Below are positions 1 through 7,702 of a stretch of DNA of 64,000 nucleotides, in pieces (the first letter of the stretch is position 1; every line of letters starts with the position of its first letter). Source of the DNA: Firm-13 sp037143795 (GTDB lineage Bacteria > Bacillota > Clostridia > Saccharofermentanales > Saccharofermentanaceae); assembly GCA_037143795.1 (NCBI GenBank), contig JBAWXZ010000003.1:186001-250000 (forward strand), given 5' to 3'. The notes beneath the pieces were generated by a model. The model worked only from the letters and a program-made list of their open reading frames with translations. It searched no databases and was not told where the DNA came from. Position numbers and translations under genes: made by a program.

Positions 1-275
1 AGCTGTCCCTCGCGCTCATAGGACTTATACCTGTGCTGTGGCTGTATTTTAGGAAAAGGCCCCGCGCAGGTACTGTATTCCTTTTATACGGGATATGGTT
101 CACGGCGATGCGCTGGGCGATACTCCCGCTTCGAAACCTGCCGTATTCCGAAACGGTTAAGCAGGTTTTTCTGCCTTTACTTTACTGCGGTCTGATTATT
201 GCGGGAATCATGATGCTTTTGTGGCCGTCAGGCAGAAAAATAGGGGAACGCATGCAAAACAAGGCTGAAAACTGA
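1..275 (+). CDS. Lgt-like prolipoprotein diacylglyceryl transferase, C-terminal fragment
   Basis: Open reading frame with its 5' end beyond the window; codons run from position 3 and stop at 275, giving about 90 residues. Two hydrophobic segments are visible. The stretch from RAGTVFLLYGIWFTAMRW to LPLRN follows the pattern at the end of bacterial Lgt proteins (R-x4-G-x-VF-x2-Y-x-IW-x4-R). Lgt transfers the diacylglyceryl group from phosphatidylglycerol to the lipobox cysteine of prolipoproteins at the membrane. The catalytic part lies outside the window, so the assignment rests on the tail only. A different multi-pass membrane enzyme cannot be excluded. Confidence 0.5.
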   Translation, partial: LSLALIGLIPVLWLYFRKRPRAGTVFLLYGIWFTAMRWAILPLRNLPYSETVKQVFLPLLYCGLIIAGIMMLLWPSGRKIGERMQNKAEN

Positions 276-330
276 CTTTCATTATTGTATTATGGAATAT
301 GCAGGATAATAGTAAGGAAGGTCATTTTTC

Positions 331-2385
331 ATGAACGAAAAACACAAGAAAATACTGGACACAGCAGCAAAGACAGCGGCAATTCTCTTTGTGCCTTTCT
401 GCACAATCTATTTTGAGCTGCTTTTTTCGCGGATTCTGGAATACCGGCTGACTTTATATGATATCGGGTTCTCAATTTCGACTGCTGTGCTAATATTGGC
501 GGTCTCTTTTGCATTCAAAAGCAAACGTGTGCATATAGTAATCCAGGGAATAGCTGTGTTTCTATTAACGCTGATATACCTTTCACAGTTCCTGTATTTC
601 CGGATTTTTCAGACTATCTATATTGTCCAGTCCATTGGCGGGGCAAAGAAGGCGTTATCCTTTGCCGATGTTTTATTGGAAAAAATCAAAGAAAACGCTT
701 TTCCGGTGCTGCTTTTCCTTGTTCCGATCGCCCTGTTTTTCTTCCTGCAGCGAATCCTCCTGATGAAATTGACATATTCCATCAAACTTCCGCTTATCAG
801 TCTTGCAGCATTCCTGGTAGTCTGCGCGGTTACAACGGGAGCCGTTCTTTACGATAAAGGCGGTGCGCTCAGTCCCCGTTATTTATTTCTTAGTTCGTTT
901 GTGCAGGATAAGGCACTGAATCAATTCGGTCTTCTGACGATGATGACGCTCGACGTGAAATATAACGTACTGAACCTGCATACGGATGAGGACGGGACTG
1001 TTGATATCGGCAGTATAAAAATTATTGAACCGGTATCCGCGGCAGCCGGATCGGAGACAACGGCGATCGTTCTGGAGACGTCCGCTGCTGCGACGGAACC
1101 GTCATCGCCAGGCGAATCGGAGACGAAGCCTTCCCCGACTCCCACGCCCGTCGTATATGCACCGAATATCATGGATATTTCCTTTGACCCGGCGGCAGCA
1201 GACGGGAAACTGCTGCAGATGAACCAGTACTTTTCGCAGAAGGCGCCTACTCTTCAGAATGCATATACAGGTATGTTTAAAGGAAAGAATCTTATCCTTC
1301 TGACATGCGAAGGATTCTCGAAATATGTAATTGATCCCGAACTTACACCGACTCTCTATAAGATGTCGACGGAAGGATTTGTGTTCAATAATTTCTATAC
1401 CCCTGTCTGGGGCGTCAGTACATCAGACGGTGAATATGTCGCGACGACAGGCCTGATTCCGAAGGCAGGCGTATGGAGTTATACGAAGATTGCAGATAAT
1501 TATATGCCGTTTGCCTTTGGGAACCAGTTTGCAGCTTTGGGCTATACAACCAAAGCATATCATGACCATACATATACATATTACAACAGGGATCAGTCGT
1601 ATCCGACGATGGGATATGATTATAAAGGGGTCGGAAACGGACTGGATGTCAAAGTAACCTGGCCCGAATCGGACCTTGAGATGATGCAGCTGACGGTTCC
1701 GGAATACGTGAACCTAACGCCTTTTCATATCTATTACATGACCGTGAGCGGTCACCTCCAGTATAATTTCGGAGGGAACTTCATATCCAAAAAGAACAGG
1801 GACCTCGTAGCGGACCTTGCATATTCCGATCATGTGAAGGCTTATCTTGCATGCCAGATCGAGCTGGATAAAGCCCTTGAAAATCTTATTGCACAGCTTG
1901 ACGCAAGCGGACAGCTGAGAAATACCGTCATCGCACTGAGCGCCGATCATTACCCATACGGCCTTACGACTGCTGAATTCAACGAACTGGCAGGGCACGA
2001 TCTCGAAAGCACTTTTGAAATGTATAAAAACGACTTCATCCTCTGGTCGGCCGATATGAAAGAGCCTGTCGTGGTAGACAAGTACTGTTCGAGCCTTGAT
2101 ATTGCGCCGACACTATCCAATCTTTTCGGCCTCGCATATGATTCCAGACTCTATATGGGAACTGATATTCTCTCAACAACAAGCCCGGTTGTCTGTTTCC
2201 AGGACAGAAGCTTTATCACGGACAAAATAATGTACGATGCAAACAGCCAGGAAGTCTTTAAGCTGACGGATGAAGAAATAACACCGGAGTATATCAAGTC
2301 ATGCATCCAGTCTGTAAACGATGAATTCAAATATTCCGCGCTGATAATAGATGAAGACTACTACCGGTATCTGTTAGGGAAGTAA
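331..2385 (+). CDS. LTA synthase family protein (membrane sulfatase-fold phosphoglycerol transferase)
   Basis: 684 residues with the layout of LtaS-type enzymes, which polymerise or transfer glycerol phosphate from phosphatidylglycerol outside the membrane. Residues 1-175 hold about five membrane segments. A Ser/Thr/Pro-rich linker (about 235-275) leads to an extracellular sulfatase-fold domain from about 315. Expected metal/catalytic residues are present: Glu327 (LTCEGFS), the nucleophile Thr364 (GVSTSDGEY), His475 (SGHLQY) and Asp539-His540 (SADHYPYG). The ribosome binding site is AAGGAAGG upstream of the ATG. The last codons and stop (GGG AAG TAA) coincide with the start of a repeat array, so the C-terminal residues may be supplied by the repeat. 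Whether it makes lipoteichoic acid or another glycerophosphate polymer cannot be told. Confidence 0.85.
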   Translation: MNEKHKKILDTAAKTAAILFVPFCTIYFELLFSRILEYRLTLYDIGFSISTAVLILAVSFAFKSKRVHIVIQGIAVFLLTLIYLSQFLYFRIFQTIYIVQSIGGAKKALSFADVLLEKIKENAFPVLLFLVPIALFFFLQRILLMKLTYSIKLPLISLAAFLVVCAVTTGAVLYDKGGALSPRYLFLSSFVQDKALNQFGLLTMMTLDVKYNVLNLHTDEDGTVDIGSIKIIEPVSAAAGSETTAIVLETSAAATEPSSPGESETKPSPTPTPVVYAPNIMDISFDPAAADGKLLQMNQYFSQKAPTLQNAYTGMFKGKNLILLTCEGFSKYVIDPELTPTLYKMSTEGFVFNNFYTPVWGVSTSDGEYVATTGLIPKAGVWSYTKIADNYMPFAFGNQFAALGYTTKAYHDHTYTYYNRDQSYPTMGYDYKGVGNGLDVKVTWPESDLEMMQLTVPEYVNLTPFHIYYMTVSGHLQYNFGGNFISKKNRDLVADLAYSDHVKAYLACQIELDKALENLIAQLDASGQLRNTVIALSADHYPYGLTTAEFNELAGHDLESTFEMYKNDFILWSADMKEPVVVDKYCSSLDIAPTLSNLFGLAYDSRLYMGTDILSTTSPVVCFQDRSFITDKIMYDANSQEVFKLTDEEITPEYIKSCIQSVNDEFKYSALIIDEDYYRYLLGK

Positions 2386-2405
2386 TGATGCTTTTCTCGC
2401 TCGGT
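2373..2405 (+). repeat. Left boundary half-copy of the hairpin repeat
   Basis: GTTAGGGAAGTAATGATGC and the following TTTTCTCGCTCGGT contain one element arm and the first bases of the core, then break off and restart as the complete element at 2408. It carries the stop codon of the LTA synthase gene. An inverted counterpart, differing by one base change and one indel, lies at 3265-3297 over the stop codon of the araC-type gene. Confidence 0.8.
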
Positions 2406-2407
2406 AG

Positions 2408-2496
2408 GGGAAGTAATGATGCTTTTCTCGCTCGGTCAGGTCCTCGGATTGCTTCGCAATCCTGCGGAATCTACTCGAAAAGCATCATTACTTCCC
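2408..2496 (+). repeat. Variable-arm hairpin element, copy 1
   Basis: A 20-bp perfect inverted repeat (2408-2427 and 2477-2496, starting GGGAAGTAATGATG) encloses a 49-nt core (2428-2476). The core begins TCGCTCGGTCAGGTCC, contains the small hairpin GGATTGCTTCGCAATCC and ends GCGGAATCTACTC. The core recurs at 2590-2637 and, on the other strand, at 3187-3235, whereas the arms are unrelated between copies. The 5' arm repeats the 20 nt spanning the end of the upstream gene (2377-2396). It could act as a terminator for the LTA synthase gene, although there is no clean U-tract. Confidence 0.85.
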
Positions 2497-2524
2497 GGCA
2501 GGGCGTCCTGCGGACGCTTAGGAA
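2497..2524 (+). repeat. Trailing hairpin module after copy 1
   Basis: The sequence GGCAGGGCGTCCTGCGGACG and the bases after it form a small stem (GCGTCC-TGC-GGACGC) directly after the 3' arm. An almost identical module follows copy 2 at 2658-2685. It is absent after copy 3. Confidence 0.75.
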
Positions 2525-2569
2525 GATTCAAGTCCTCGGAATTAATCCATTAGCTTCCTCGCTCGGTCG

Positions 2570-2657
2570 GGGAAGAGAGTGTGTATTTTTCGCTCGGTCA
2601 GTCCTCGGATTGCTTTGCAATCCTGCGGAATCTACTCAAAACACACACTCCCTTCCC
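2570..2657 (+). repeat. Variable-arm hairpin element, copy 2
   Basis: Arms 2570-2589 (GGGAAGAGAGTGTGTATTTT) and 2638-2657 pair over 20 positions with two A-C mismatches. They enclose a 48-nt core (2590-2637) that matches copy 1 except for one missing G, a TTT instead of TTC in the inner loop, and no other changes. Apart from the first few bases the arms have nothing in common with those of copies 1 and 3. Together with copy 1 and its trailing module it fills the roughly 300 bp between the convergent LTA synthase and lipoprotein genes. Confidence 0.85.
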
Positions 2658-2685
2658 GGCAGGGCGTCCTGCGGACGCTAAGGAA
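2658..2685 (+). repeat. Trailing hairpin module after copy 2
   Basis: Second copy of the GGCAGGGCGTCCTGCGGACG module, differing from the first by one base before AGGAA. It ends just before the stop codon of the minus-strand lipoprotein gene at 2688. Confidence 0.75.
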
Positions 2686-2687
2686 TA

Positions 2688-3116
2688 TCACAGGTCCTCA
2701 TTAATTTTTATACTGTATGCAGCATCTGTTTTTGTAATTTCTATCGACCCATTAGCAACTGCTTTGCCTGTTTTCGTGTTATAGGCAATTACATTAATCT
2801 CTGTGCTGTCTCCGGCATAACATTTGCTCTTTACATCAAGGGAGCAGCTCCAACGAACTGTTTTTCCCGTATACTCTACTGCTGCAGTACCATCATTATT
2901 GTTGAAAAAGGTCCCGCCCGTTGTTTTCCAGCGATACTCTATATCGTCTCCTGCAATGGGGGTTGATACTGATAGTTGAATCCCTTGAACAGCCGAGGAA
3001 AGCGGAGAGTACGAATCCGGAGTACCCTCTATCTTGATGCTGTTTTGGTTACTGCTGCAGCCAAATAGGAAAAAAAGAAGAACAATCGATAAAACGGAAA
3101 CAATTGATTTCTTCAT
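2688..3116 (-). CDS. Small secreted lipoprotein of unknown function
   Basis: 142 residues starting with a lipoprotein signal peptide (MKKSIVSVLSIVLLFFLFGC), so the mature protein should be anchored through Cys20 on the outer face of the membrane. The rest is beta-rich looking (EYRWKTTGGTFF, VEYTGKTVRWSC, EINVIAYNTKTGKAV) and resembles a single Ig/PKD-like fold; I do not recognise the family. The ribosome binding site AGAGGTG precedes the ATG. The gene is alone between two arrays of hairpin repeats that are inverted relative to each other, so it may have arrived, or be moved, as a cassette. Confidence 0.7.
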   Translation of the reverse strand: MKKSIVSVLSIVLLFFLFGCSSNQNSIKIEGTPDSYSPLSSAVQGIQLSVSTPIAGDDIEYRWKTTGGTFFNNNDGTAAVEYTGKTVRWSCSLDVKSKCYAGDSTEINVIAYNTKTGKAVANGSIEITKTDAAYSIKINEDL

Positions 3117-3166
3117 TTTACACCTCTAGAATATAGTTCCAGGATCGACTTCCGCTATTATAATCA

Positions 3167-3255
3167 GATTGAATCTCATAGCTTTCGAATAGATTCCGCA
3201 GGATTGCAAAGCAATCCGAGGACCTGACCGAGTGAGAAAGCTATGAGATTCAATC
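3167..3255 (-). repeat. Variable-arm hairpin element, copy 3 (inverted)
   Basis: A 20-bp perfect inverted repeat (3167-3186 and 3236-3255; GATTGAATCTCATAGCTTTC) encloses 49 nt (3187-3235). The reverse complement of this core matches the copy 1 core at all but three positions. Arm sequence is unrelated to copies 1 and 2, yet arm length and spacing are identical to copy 1. It lies between the araC-type gene and the lipoprotein gene, both on the minus strand. Confidence 0.85.
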
Positions 3256-3297
3256 CGAGGACCTGACCGAGCGAGAAAAGCATCATTCCTTCCTAAC
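3256..3297 (-). repeat. Right boundary half-copy of the hairpin repeat
   Basis: Read on the minus strand this is GTTAGGAAGGAATGATGC followed by TTTTCTCGCTCGGTCAGG and TCCTCGG: one arm plus the first half of the core, running straight into copy 3. It is an inverted match to 2373-2405 and contains the TAG stop of the araC-type gene. Confidence 0.8.
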
Positions 3298-4156
3298 TGC
3301 GTCTCAGCACTGCATTTATTCTTCTGTATTCCCGCGGACTGTAGGCCATTTTCTGCTTGAATACCCGGGAAAAATAGAATTCGTCCTGGAACCCCATGAC
3401 ACCGGCAATTTCAGAGACTGTCCGGTTGGTCAGGAGAAGCTGCAGGGCAGCCTGCTGTATCAGGCGGCCTTGGATATACTGCTTCAGGGTGATGCCGTTG
3501 TCCTGGCGGAAGCGCCTGCGAAGTGTCTCATATGAACGGCCAAGTGCGGTGCAGACATCCGATGAGGATAATCCGGCTGACAGATGCGTGTCGACATACG
3601 CATAGATTTCCTGATAGGTATCTGCAAGAACGAGCCGGTTGCTTAAGTCGGGCAGGGAATTCCGGATAAAATCGGCCAGCGTATTGTAGGCGATGCCCTT
3701 GAGTGCGAGAAGATCCGGCAGCTGTGCGCTATGATAGGCGGCAATTATCTGGCGAAGAAGCGGGTCGGGCAGGGGCAGCTGAAAGCACCGGTTGATTCCT
3801 TCCAGGATTTCCATTCCTGCATACCGCAGGGAAAAGTGAAAATAGAATTTTTCTATCCGCCGCTCTGTGCGCAGATTCACTTCTGTATACGGAGGAATCA
3901 GGTACATAAACCCCGGCTGTAAATCAATCCGTCCCTGTTCTGTCTCAAGCCAGCCGTGATCATCAATCATGTAGTAGATCCGGCCAAAAGGGGACATTAC
4001 CTTGAACTGATTCCACCCTCGATCGCCGATGAAATACCCGTGATCGAGGATTTTCAGGGAAAGCTGATTAACATGTGTTGTAAGGCGCTCGTTACGCTCG
4101 ATTCCGTGGGAATCTATTCTGTGTTTTTTCTCCTGCCTGATTGGTTCCTGCCGCAT
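3293..4156 (-). CDS. AraC family transcriptional regulator, next to fucI
   Basis: 287 residues. The N-terminal part (about 30-160) looks like a cupin-type sugar-binding arm (YYMIDDHGWLETEQG, MYLIPPYTEVNLR). The C-terminal part holds two helix-turn-helix motifs typical of AraC/XylS proteins (LSSSDVCTALGRSYETLRRR, then TVSEIAGVMGFQDEFYFSRV with FKQKMAYSPREYRR). The start is the ATG behind GAGGA. It is transcribed away from the L-fucose isomerase gene across a 284-bp gap, so control of fucI in response to a sugar is the natural inference. Its stop codon falls in a repeat. Confidence 0.85.
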   Translation of the reverse strand: MRQEPIRQEKKHRIDSHGIERNERLTTHVNQLSLKILDHGYFIGDRGWNQFKVMSPFGRIYYMIDDHGWLETEQGRIDLQPGFMYLIPPYTEVNLRTERRIEKFYFHFSLRYAGMEILEGINRCFQLPLPDPLLRQIIAAYHSAQLPDLLALKGIAYNTLADFIRNSLPDLSNRLVLADTYQEIYAYVDTHLSAGLSSSDVCTALGRSYETLRRRFRQDNGITLKQYIQGRLIQQAALQLLLTNRTVSEIAGVMGFQDEFYFSRVFKQKMAYSPREYRRINAVLRRS

Positions 4157-4440
4157 TGGGTATCATCCTCTTTTCCAGTTTATCCATGTCGTTTTTGCAT
4201 GTTGGTTTTATGATAAAGAGATAAAGTGTAAATAGATTCGAATGTTTTTGAGAAAAAGACATTCCTGTTTTTCCATAATGATACCAGAAAATCCATGTCT
4301 ATATTGTAACGTGGTAGTAAAATGATAATCAGAATGACTATTCGGCCTGGAGTGAAGCAGCTGTTATTTAGACAGCGGCAGCGTCACAGTACAGACGGCC
4401 GGATACCGGAAGCTCTTGTAAACCCAAAGGAGGTACCTAT

Positions 4441-6249
4441 ATGTCACATGTCAAAAACGAACCAGTGAATAAGTTAATCGGACGCATGCCCAAAATCGGC
4501 ATCCGCCCCTGTATTGACGGACGCCGCCTCGGTGTTCGCGAATCCCTTGAAGACCGTACCATGGGTATGGCCCGCCAGGCAGCCGACCTCATCACAAAGA
4601 CTCTTCGCCATGCCAATGGTTTGCCGATTGAGTGTGTTATTGCTGATACCTGCATCGGCGGCGTAGCGGAAGCTGCTGCCTGTGAAGATCTTTTCGCACG
4701 TGAGAATGTTACGGCTACCCTGTCCGTCACGCCTTGCTGGTGTTACGGCACGGAGACCATGGACATGAATCCGCTGACCATTAAGGCCGTATGGGGATTC
4801 AATGGCACCGAGCGTCCCGGCGCTGTATACCTTGCTGCAGTTATGGCAGCCCACGCACAGCGCAAGCTGCCGGCTTTTGCCATCTATGGACGTGATGTCC
4901 AGGATTCTACCGACAGCAGCATCCCGGAAGATGTCAGCGCCAAGATTCTTCTCTGGGCCAAAGCGGCTATTGCAGCCGGTACCATGAAGGGCAAATCCTA
5001 TGTTAATATCGGCGGTCCCTGCATGGGAATAGCCGGATCTTATATCGATGCGCAGATGTTCCAGGAATATTTCGGCCTTCGTACGGAATGGCTTGACCAG
5101 GTCGAAATCGAGCGTCGTATTGCCCGCGGTATCTTTGATCCCGAAGAATTTGCCAAAGCGAAAGCCTGGCGTGAAAAGTTCTGCATCGAAGGCAAGGATT
5201 ACAATGAAGGCAGTCCATTCATGCACAGCCGTGAAGAGAAAGATGGAGAATGGCTGCGCGTTATCAAGCAGACCATGATCATCCGCGACATCATGATCGG
5301 CAATCCGAAGCTCGCTGAAATGGGCTTTGCTGAAGAAGCGGCCGGCCGTAATGCAATTGCCGGCGGTGTCCAGGGTCAGCGTCAGTGGACTGATCATTTC
5401 CCGAATCACGATTATACGGAAGCTCTTTTGAATTCTTCTTTTGACTGGAACGGCATCCGTGAGCCAATGGTTCTTGCAACGGAGAACGATACCTTGAACG
5501 CGATGTCCATGCTTTTGGGGCACCTCGTCAATGACTCGGCATCTGTTTTTGCTGATGTCCGCACATACTGGAGTCCGTCTTCGATTGAGCGCGTTACCGG
5601 CTGGAAGCCTGAAGGACTTGCGTCCGGCGGTGTTATTCACCTGATCAATTCCGGAGCTGCTGCCCTTGACGGATGCGGCGCTATGAAAGATGATGCCGGC
5701 AAAGCTGTAATGAAGGCTTTCTGGGACATTACGACTGCTGATGCAGATGCCTGCCTCAATGCTACAAGCTGGAGTCCTGCGGATAACGGCTATTTCCGCG
5801 GAGGCGGCTATTCCTCTTTCTTTGAAACACAGACTGAAATGCCGGTCACTATGGTTCGTATGAACAAAATCGAAGGACTCGGACCGGTTCTGCAGATCGC
5901 CGAAGGGTACACAGCGGCCCTTCCGGAGAACGTCAGTAAAATCCTGCAGGATCGTACCAATCCGACATGGCCGACCACTTGGTTTGCCCCGCGTACTACC
6001 GGAGAAGGTGCTTTCAAGGATGTTTACAGTGTCATGGCAAACTGGGGAGCCAACCATGGTTCTTTCAGTTATGGACATATCGGTGACAAGCTTATCACTT
6101 TAGCGAGCATGCTCCGTATTCCGGTATCGATGCACAATGTTGAAGAAGACCGCATTTTCCGTCCGCACGCATGGGCTGCTTTTGGAACAACCAATCCAGA
6201 AAATGCAGATTACCGTGCCTGTGAAACCTACGGTCCGATGTTCGGATAA
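4441..6249 (+). CDS. fucI: L-fucose isomerase
   Basis: 602 residues, close to E. coli FucI (591). The enzyme interconverts L-fucose and L-fuculose (also D-arabinose and D-ribulose) in the cytoplasm using Mn2+. The three metal ligands of the family can be placed: Glu348 (ATENDTL), Asp372 (FADVRTYW) and His539 (ANHGSFSYG), each shifted by the same 11 residues from E. coli Glu337, Asp361 and His528. The start follows AAAGGAGG. It is a single-gene unit with its own terminator and a divergent AraC regulator. Kinase, mutarotase and other candidate fucose genes lie 28-32 kb downstream. Confidence 0.93.
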   Translation: MSHVKNEPVNKLIGRMPKIGIRPCIDGRRLGVRESLEDRTMGMARQAADLITKTLRHANGLPIECVIADTCIGGVAEAAACEDLFARENVTATLSVTPCWCYGTETMDMNPLTIKAVWGFNGTERPGAVYLAAVMAAHAQRKLPAFAIYGRDVQDSTDSSIPEDVSAKILLWAKAAIAAGTMKGKSYVNIGGPCMGIAGSYIDAQMFQEYFGLRTEWLDQVEIERRIARGIFDPEEFAKAKAWREKFCIEGKDYNEGSPFMHSREEKDGEWLRVIKQTMIIRDIMIGNPKLAEMGFAEEAAGRNAIAGGVQGQRQWTDHFPNHDYTEALLNSSFDWNGIREPMVLATENDTLNAMSMLLGHLVNDSASVFADVRTYWSPSSIERVTGWKPEGLASGGVIHLINSGAAALDGCGAMKDDAGKAVMKAFWDITTADADACLNATSWSPADNGYFRGGGYSSFFETQTEMPVTMVRMNKIEGLGPVLQIAEGYTAALPENVSKILQDRTNPTWPTTWFAPRTTGEGAFKDVYSVMANWGANHGSFSYGHIGDKLITLASMLRIPVSMHNVEEDRIFRPHAWAAFGTTNPENADYRACETYGPMFG

Positions 6250-6281
6250 TACGCAACATCTTGCGTTACACCTGTAAGAAT

Positions 6282-6321
6282 AATCCGTCGTTTTCCTGAT
6301 GAAGACGGCGGATTATTTTTT
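6282..6321 (+). terminator. Rho-independent terminator of fucI
   Basis: AATCCGTCGTTTTC and GAAGACGGCGGATT form a stem of about 14 bp with two G-T wobbles and a CTGAT loop, followed by ATTTTTTG. Confidence 0.8.
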
Positions 6322-6330
6322 GTCTGAAGG

Positions 6331-6378
6331 AAAAATCAAAGACGGCAGACTGCGCATCGCTCACTGCGCGGCCTGCCG
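6331..6378 (-). terminator. Terminator of the minus-strand purine operon
   Basis: On the minus strand CGGCAGGCCGCGC and GCGCAGTCTGCCG form a GC-rich stem with two imperfect pairs, followed by TCTTTGATTTTT. It lies 39 bp past the stop of the last gene of the operon. Confidence 0.65.
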
Positions 6379-6416
6379 CCGGGGTATCGGGAAAATATAT
6401 AGGGTAAGCTTTACTG

Positions 6417-7235
6417 TCAGATACCGGAAGTATCGAGGAAGTCCTTCAGTAGATTCATGCAGACATCTTTCCTGTATTCTGCGGAAATTCGTCCGGTGAT
6501 CGGAACAATTGCCTGCTCAAAGGCTTTCAGATAAGCCGGTTTGAGGATTTTGGCCTCCTCAATCGTTTTGCCGACCATCATGGAATCAATATCGTCAAGG
6601 CGAAGGACTACTTCGCTGACGGCACCGAAGGCTGTGGAGCATTTTACGATTTTACCGTCAGCTATATCGATCAGTCCTGCAAAACATACACGTGAAATCG
6701 CCTGGGCCTTCCTTGCACCCACTTTTTTGTAATAGTAGCTGCACAGCGAGGTTTTGGGGATCAGGAGCTCCGTTATTAATTCATCCGGTGCGAGCGCCAG
6801 TTGTTTTCTTCCCACATAGAATTCTTTGATGGGGAGGAGACGTTCACCTTTGCGGCTCTCAAGGTGCACTACGGAGTCCGTTACAAAAAAGATCAGTGCA
6901 CTGTCCGCTTTTGCAGAACCGTTGCCGATATTTCCGCCCACCGTGCCGAAGTTCCGGATGGCCGGTGCTGCGATCTGCGACACAGCTTCCTTTAAAATGG
7001 CAGGGGTAAGCGGATGGTCCATCAGCTCCGTAAATGTGCAGGAAGCACCGATTCGGATGTATTGGGAATCTTCTGTGATCTGCTTGAGTTCAGGCACTTT
7101 GCCCAGGAACAGATAGTTGGCATCCGGGTCCGCATTTATCATCAGATCCGTGCCTCCGCCGTAAGGGACGGCGTCATGCATCGCGCGGAATTCAAGCGCT
7201 TCCCTGAGTGATTGGGGAAAGTATCCGTTTACCAT
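6417..7235 (-). CDS. xdhB: Xanthine dehydrogenase-type FAD-binding subunit
   Basis: 272 residues. Members of this family carry FAD and pass electrons from the iron-sulfur subunit to NAD+ or another acceptor. The two flavin-binding stretches are visible: PYGGGTDLMI near residue 24 and RNFGTVGGNIGNGSAKADS near residue 94, followed by the CO_deh_flav_C-like tail. The start overlaps the end of the upstream iron-sulfur gene by 7 nt behind GGAGGG, so it is translationally coupled. It is the last gene of the operon and completes a three-subunit molybdenum hydroxylase with the next two genes. The substrate (xanthine, hypoxanthine or another purine) is not fixed by sequence. Confidence 0.88.
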   Translation of the reverse strand: MVNGYFPQSLREALEFRAMHDAVPYGGGTDLMINADPDANYLFLGKVPELKQITEDSQYIRIGASCTFTELMDHPLTPAILKEAVSQIAAPAIRNFGTVGGNIGNGSAKADSALIFFVTDSVVHLESRKGERLLPIKEFYVGRKQLALAPDELITELLIPKTSLCSYYYKKVGARKAQAISRVCFAGLIDIADGKIVKCSTAFGAVSEVVLRLDDIDSMMVGKTIEEAKILKPAYLKAFEQAIVPITGRISAEYRKDVCMNLLKDFLDTSGI

Positions 7236-7702
7236 AATCCATTGCCCTCCTCTGCCGCTGACATGATTGCATGTACGATTGCATTATATCCGGTGCACCG
7301 GCACAGGTTGCCGGAAATTCCGTCGCGTATTTCTTCTTCAGTTGGGTGTGGGTTCCTCGCCAAAACACACTCGGAAGCAAGGACCATGCCGGGTATGCAG
7401 TAACCGCACTGTACAGCGCTGACATCAGCGTATGCTTTGTCAAGCACGGCATAACGCTCCGTAGCGGCGTATCCTTCTATGGAAACCACGGTGCTTCCAT
7501 TTATGCTGCCCATTGCGACCATGCAGGAGTTAGCGAGTTTGCCGTCGATAATGACCGAACACGCACCGCATTCACCTTCGTTGCAGCCGCATTTTACGCC
7601 CTGTAATTTGAATTGATCCCGCAGTACATCAAGCAGGCGGGCGCCGGAAGGACCGTCGTAGATTTCTGCTTTGCCGTTAAGCGTAAATGTAATTGTATTC
7701 AT
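7229..7702 (-). CDS. xdhC: Xanthine dehydrogenase-type [2Fe-2S] subunit
   Basis: 157 residues with the two [2Fe-2S] clusters of the family. The plant-ferredoxin-type motif is CGCNEGECGACSVIIDG (about residues 38-54) and the second is CGYCIPGMV with GNLCRCTGY. The protein relays electrons from the molybdenum centre to the FAD subunit. The start is behind GGAGG and overlaps the stop of the molybdenum-subunit gene by 4 nt; the end overlaps the FAD-subunit gene. The arrangement implies equimolar synthesis of the complex. Confidence 0.92.
   Translation of the reverse strand: MNTITFTLNGKAEIYDGPSGARLLDVLRDQFKLQGVKCGCNEGECGACSVIIDGKLANSCMVAMGSINGSTVVSIEGYAATERYAVLDKAYADVSAVQCGYCIPGMVLASECVLARNPHPTEEEIRDGISGNLCRCTGYNAIVHAIMSAAEEGNGLW

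Noticed and set aside
2385..2681. 98-residue reading frame after the LTA synthase gene
   Set aside because: It reads straight through the hairpin repeats, so its repeated residues simply reflect the repeat sequence, and it has no convincing ribosome binding site of its own.
4474..6078. 534-residue reading frame on the minus strand
   Set aside because: It lies entirely antisense to fucI, which has all family residues; no start signal or domain supports it.
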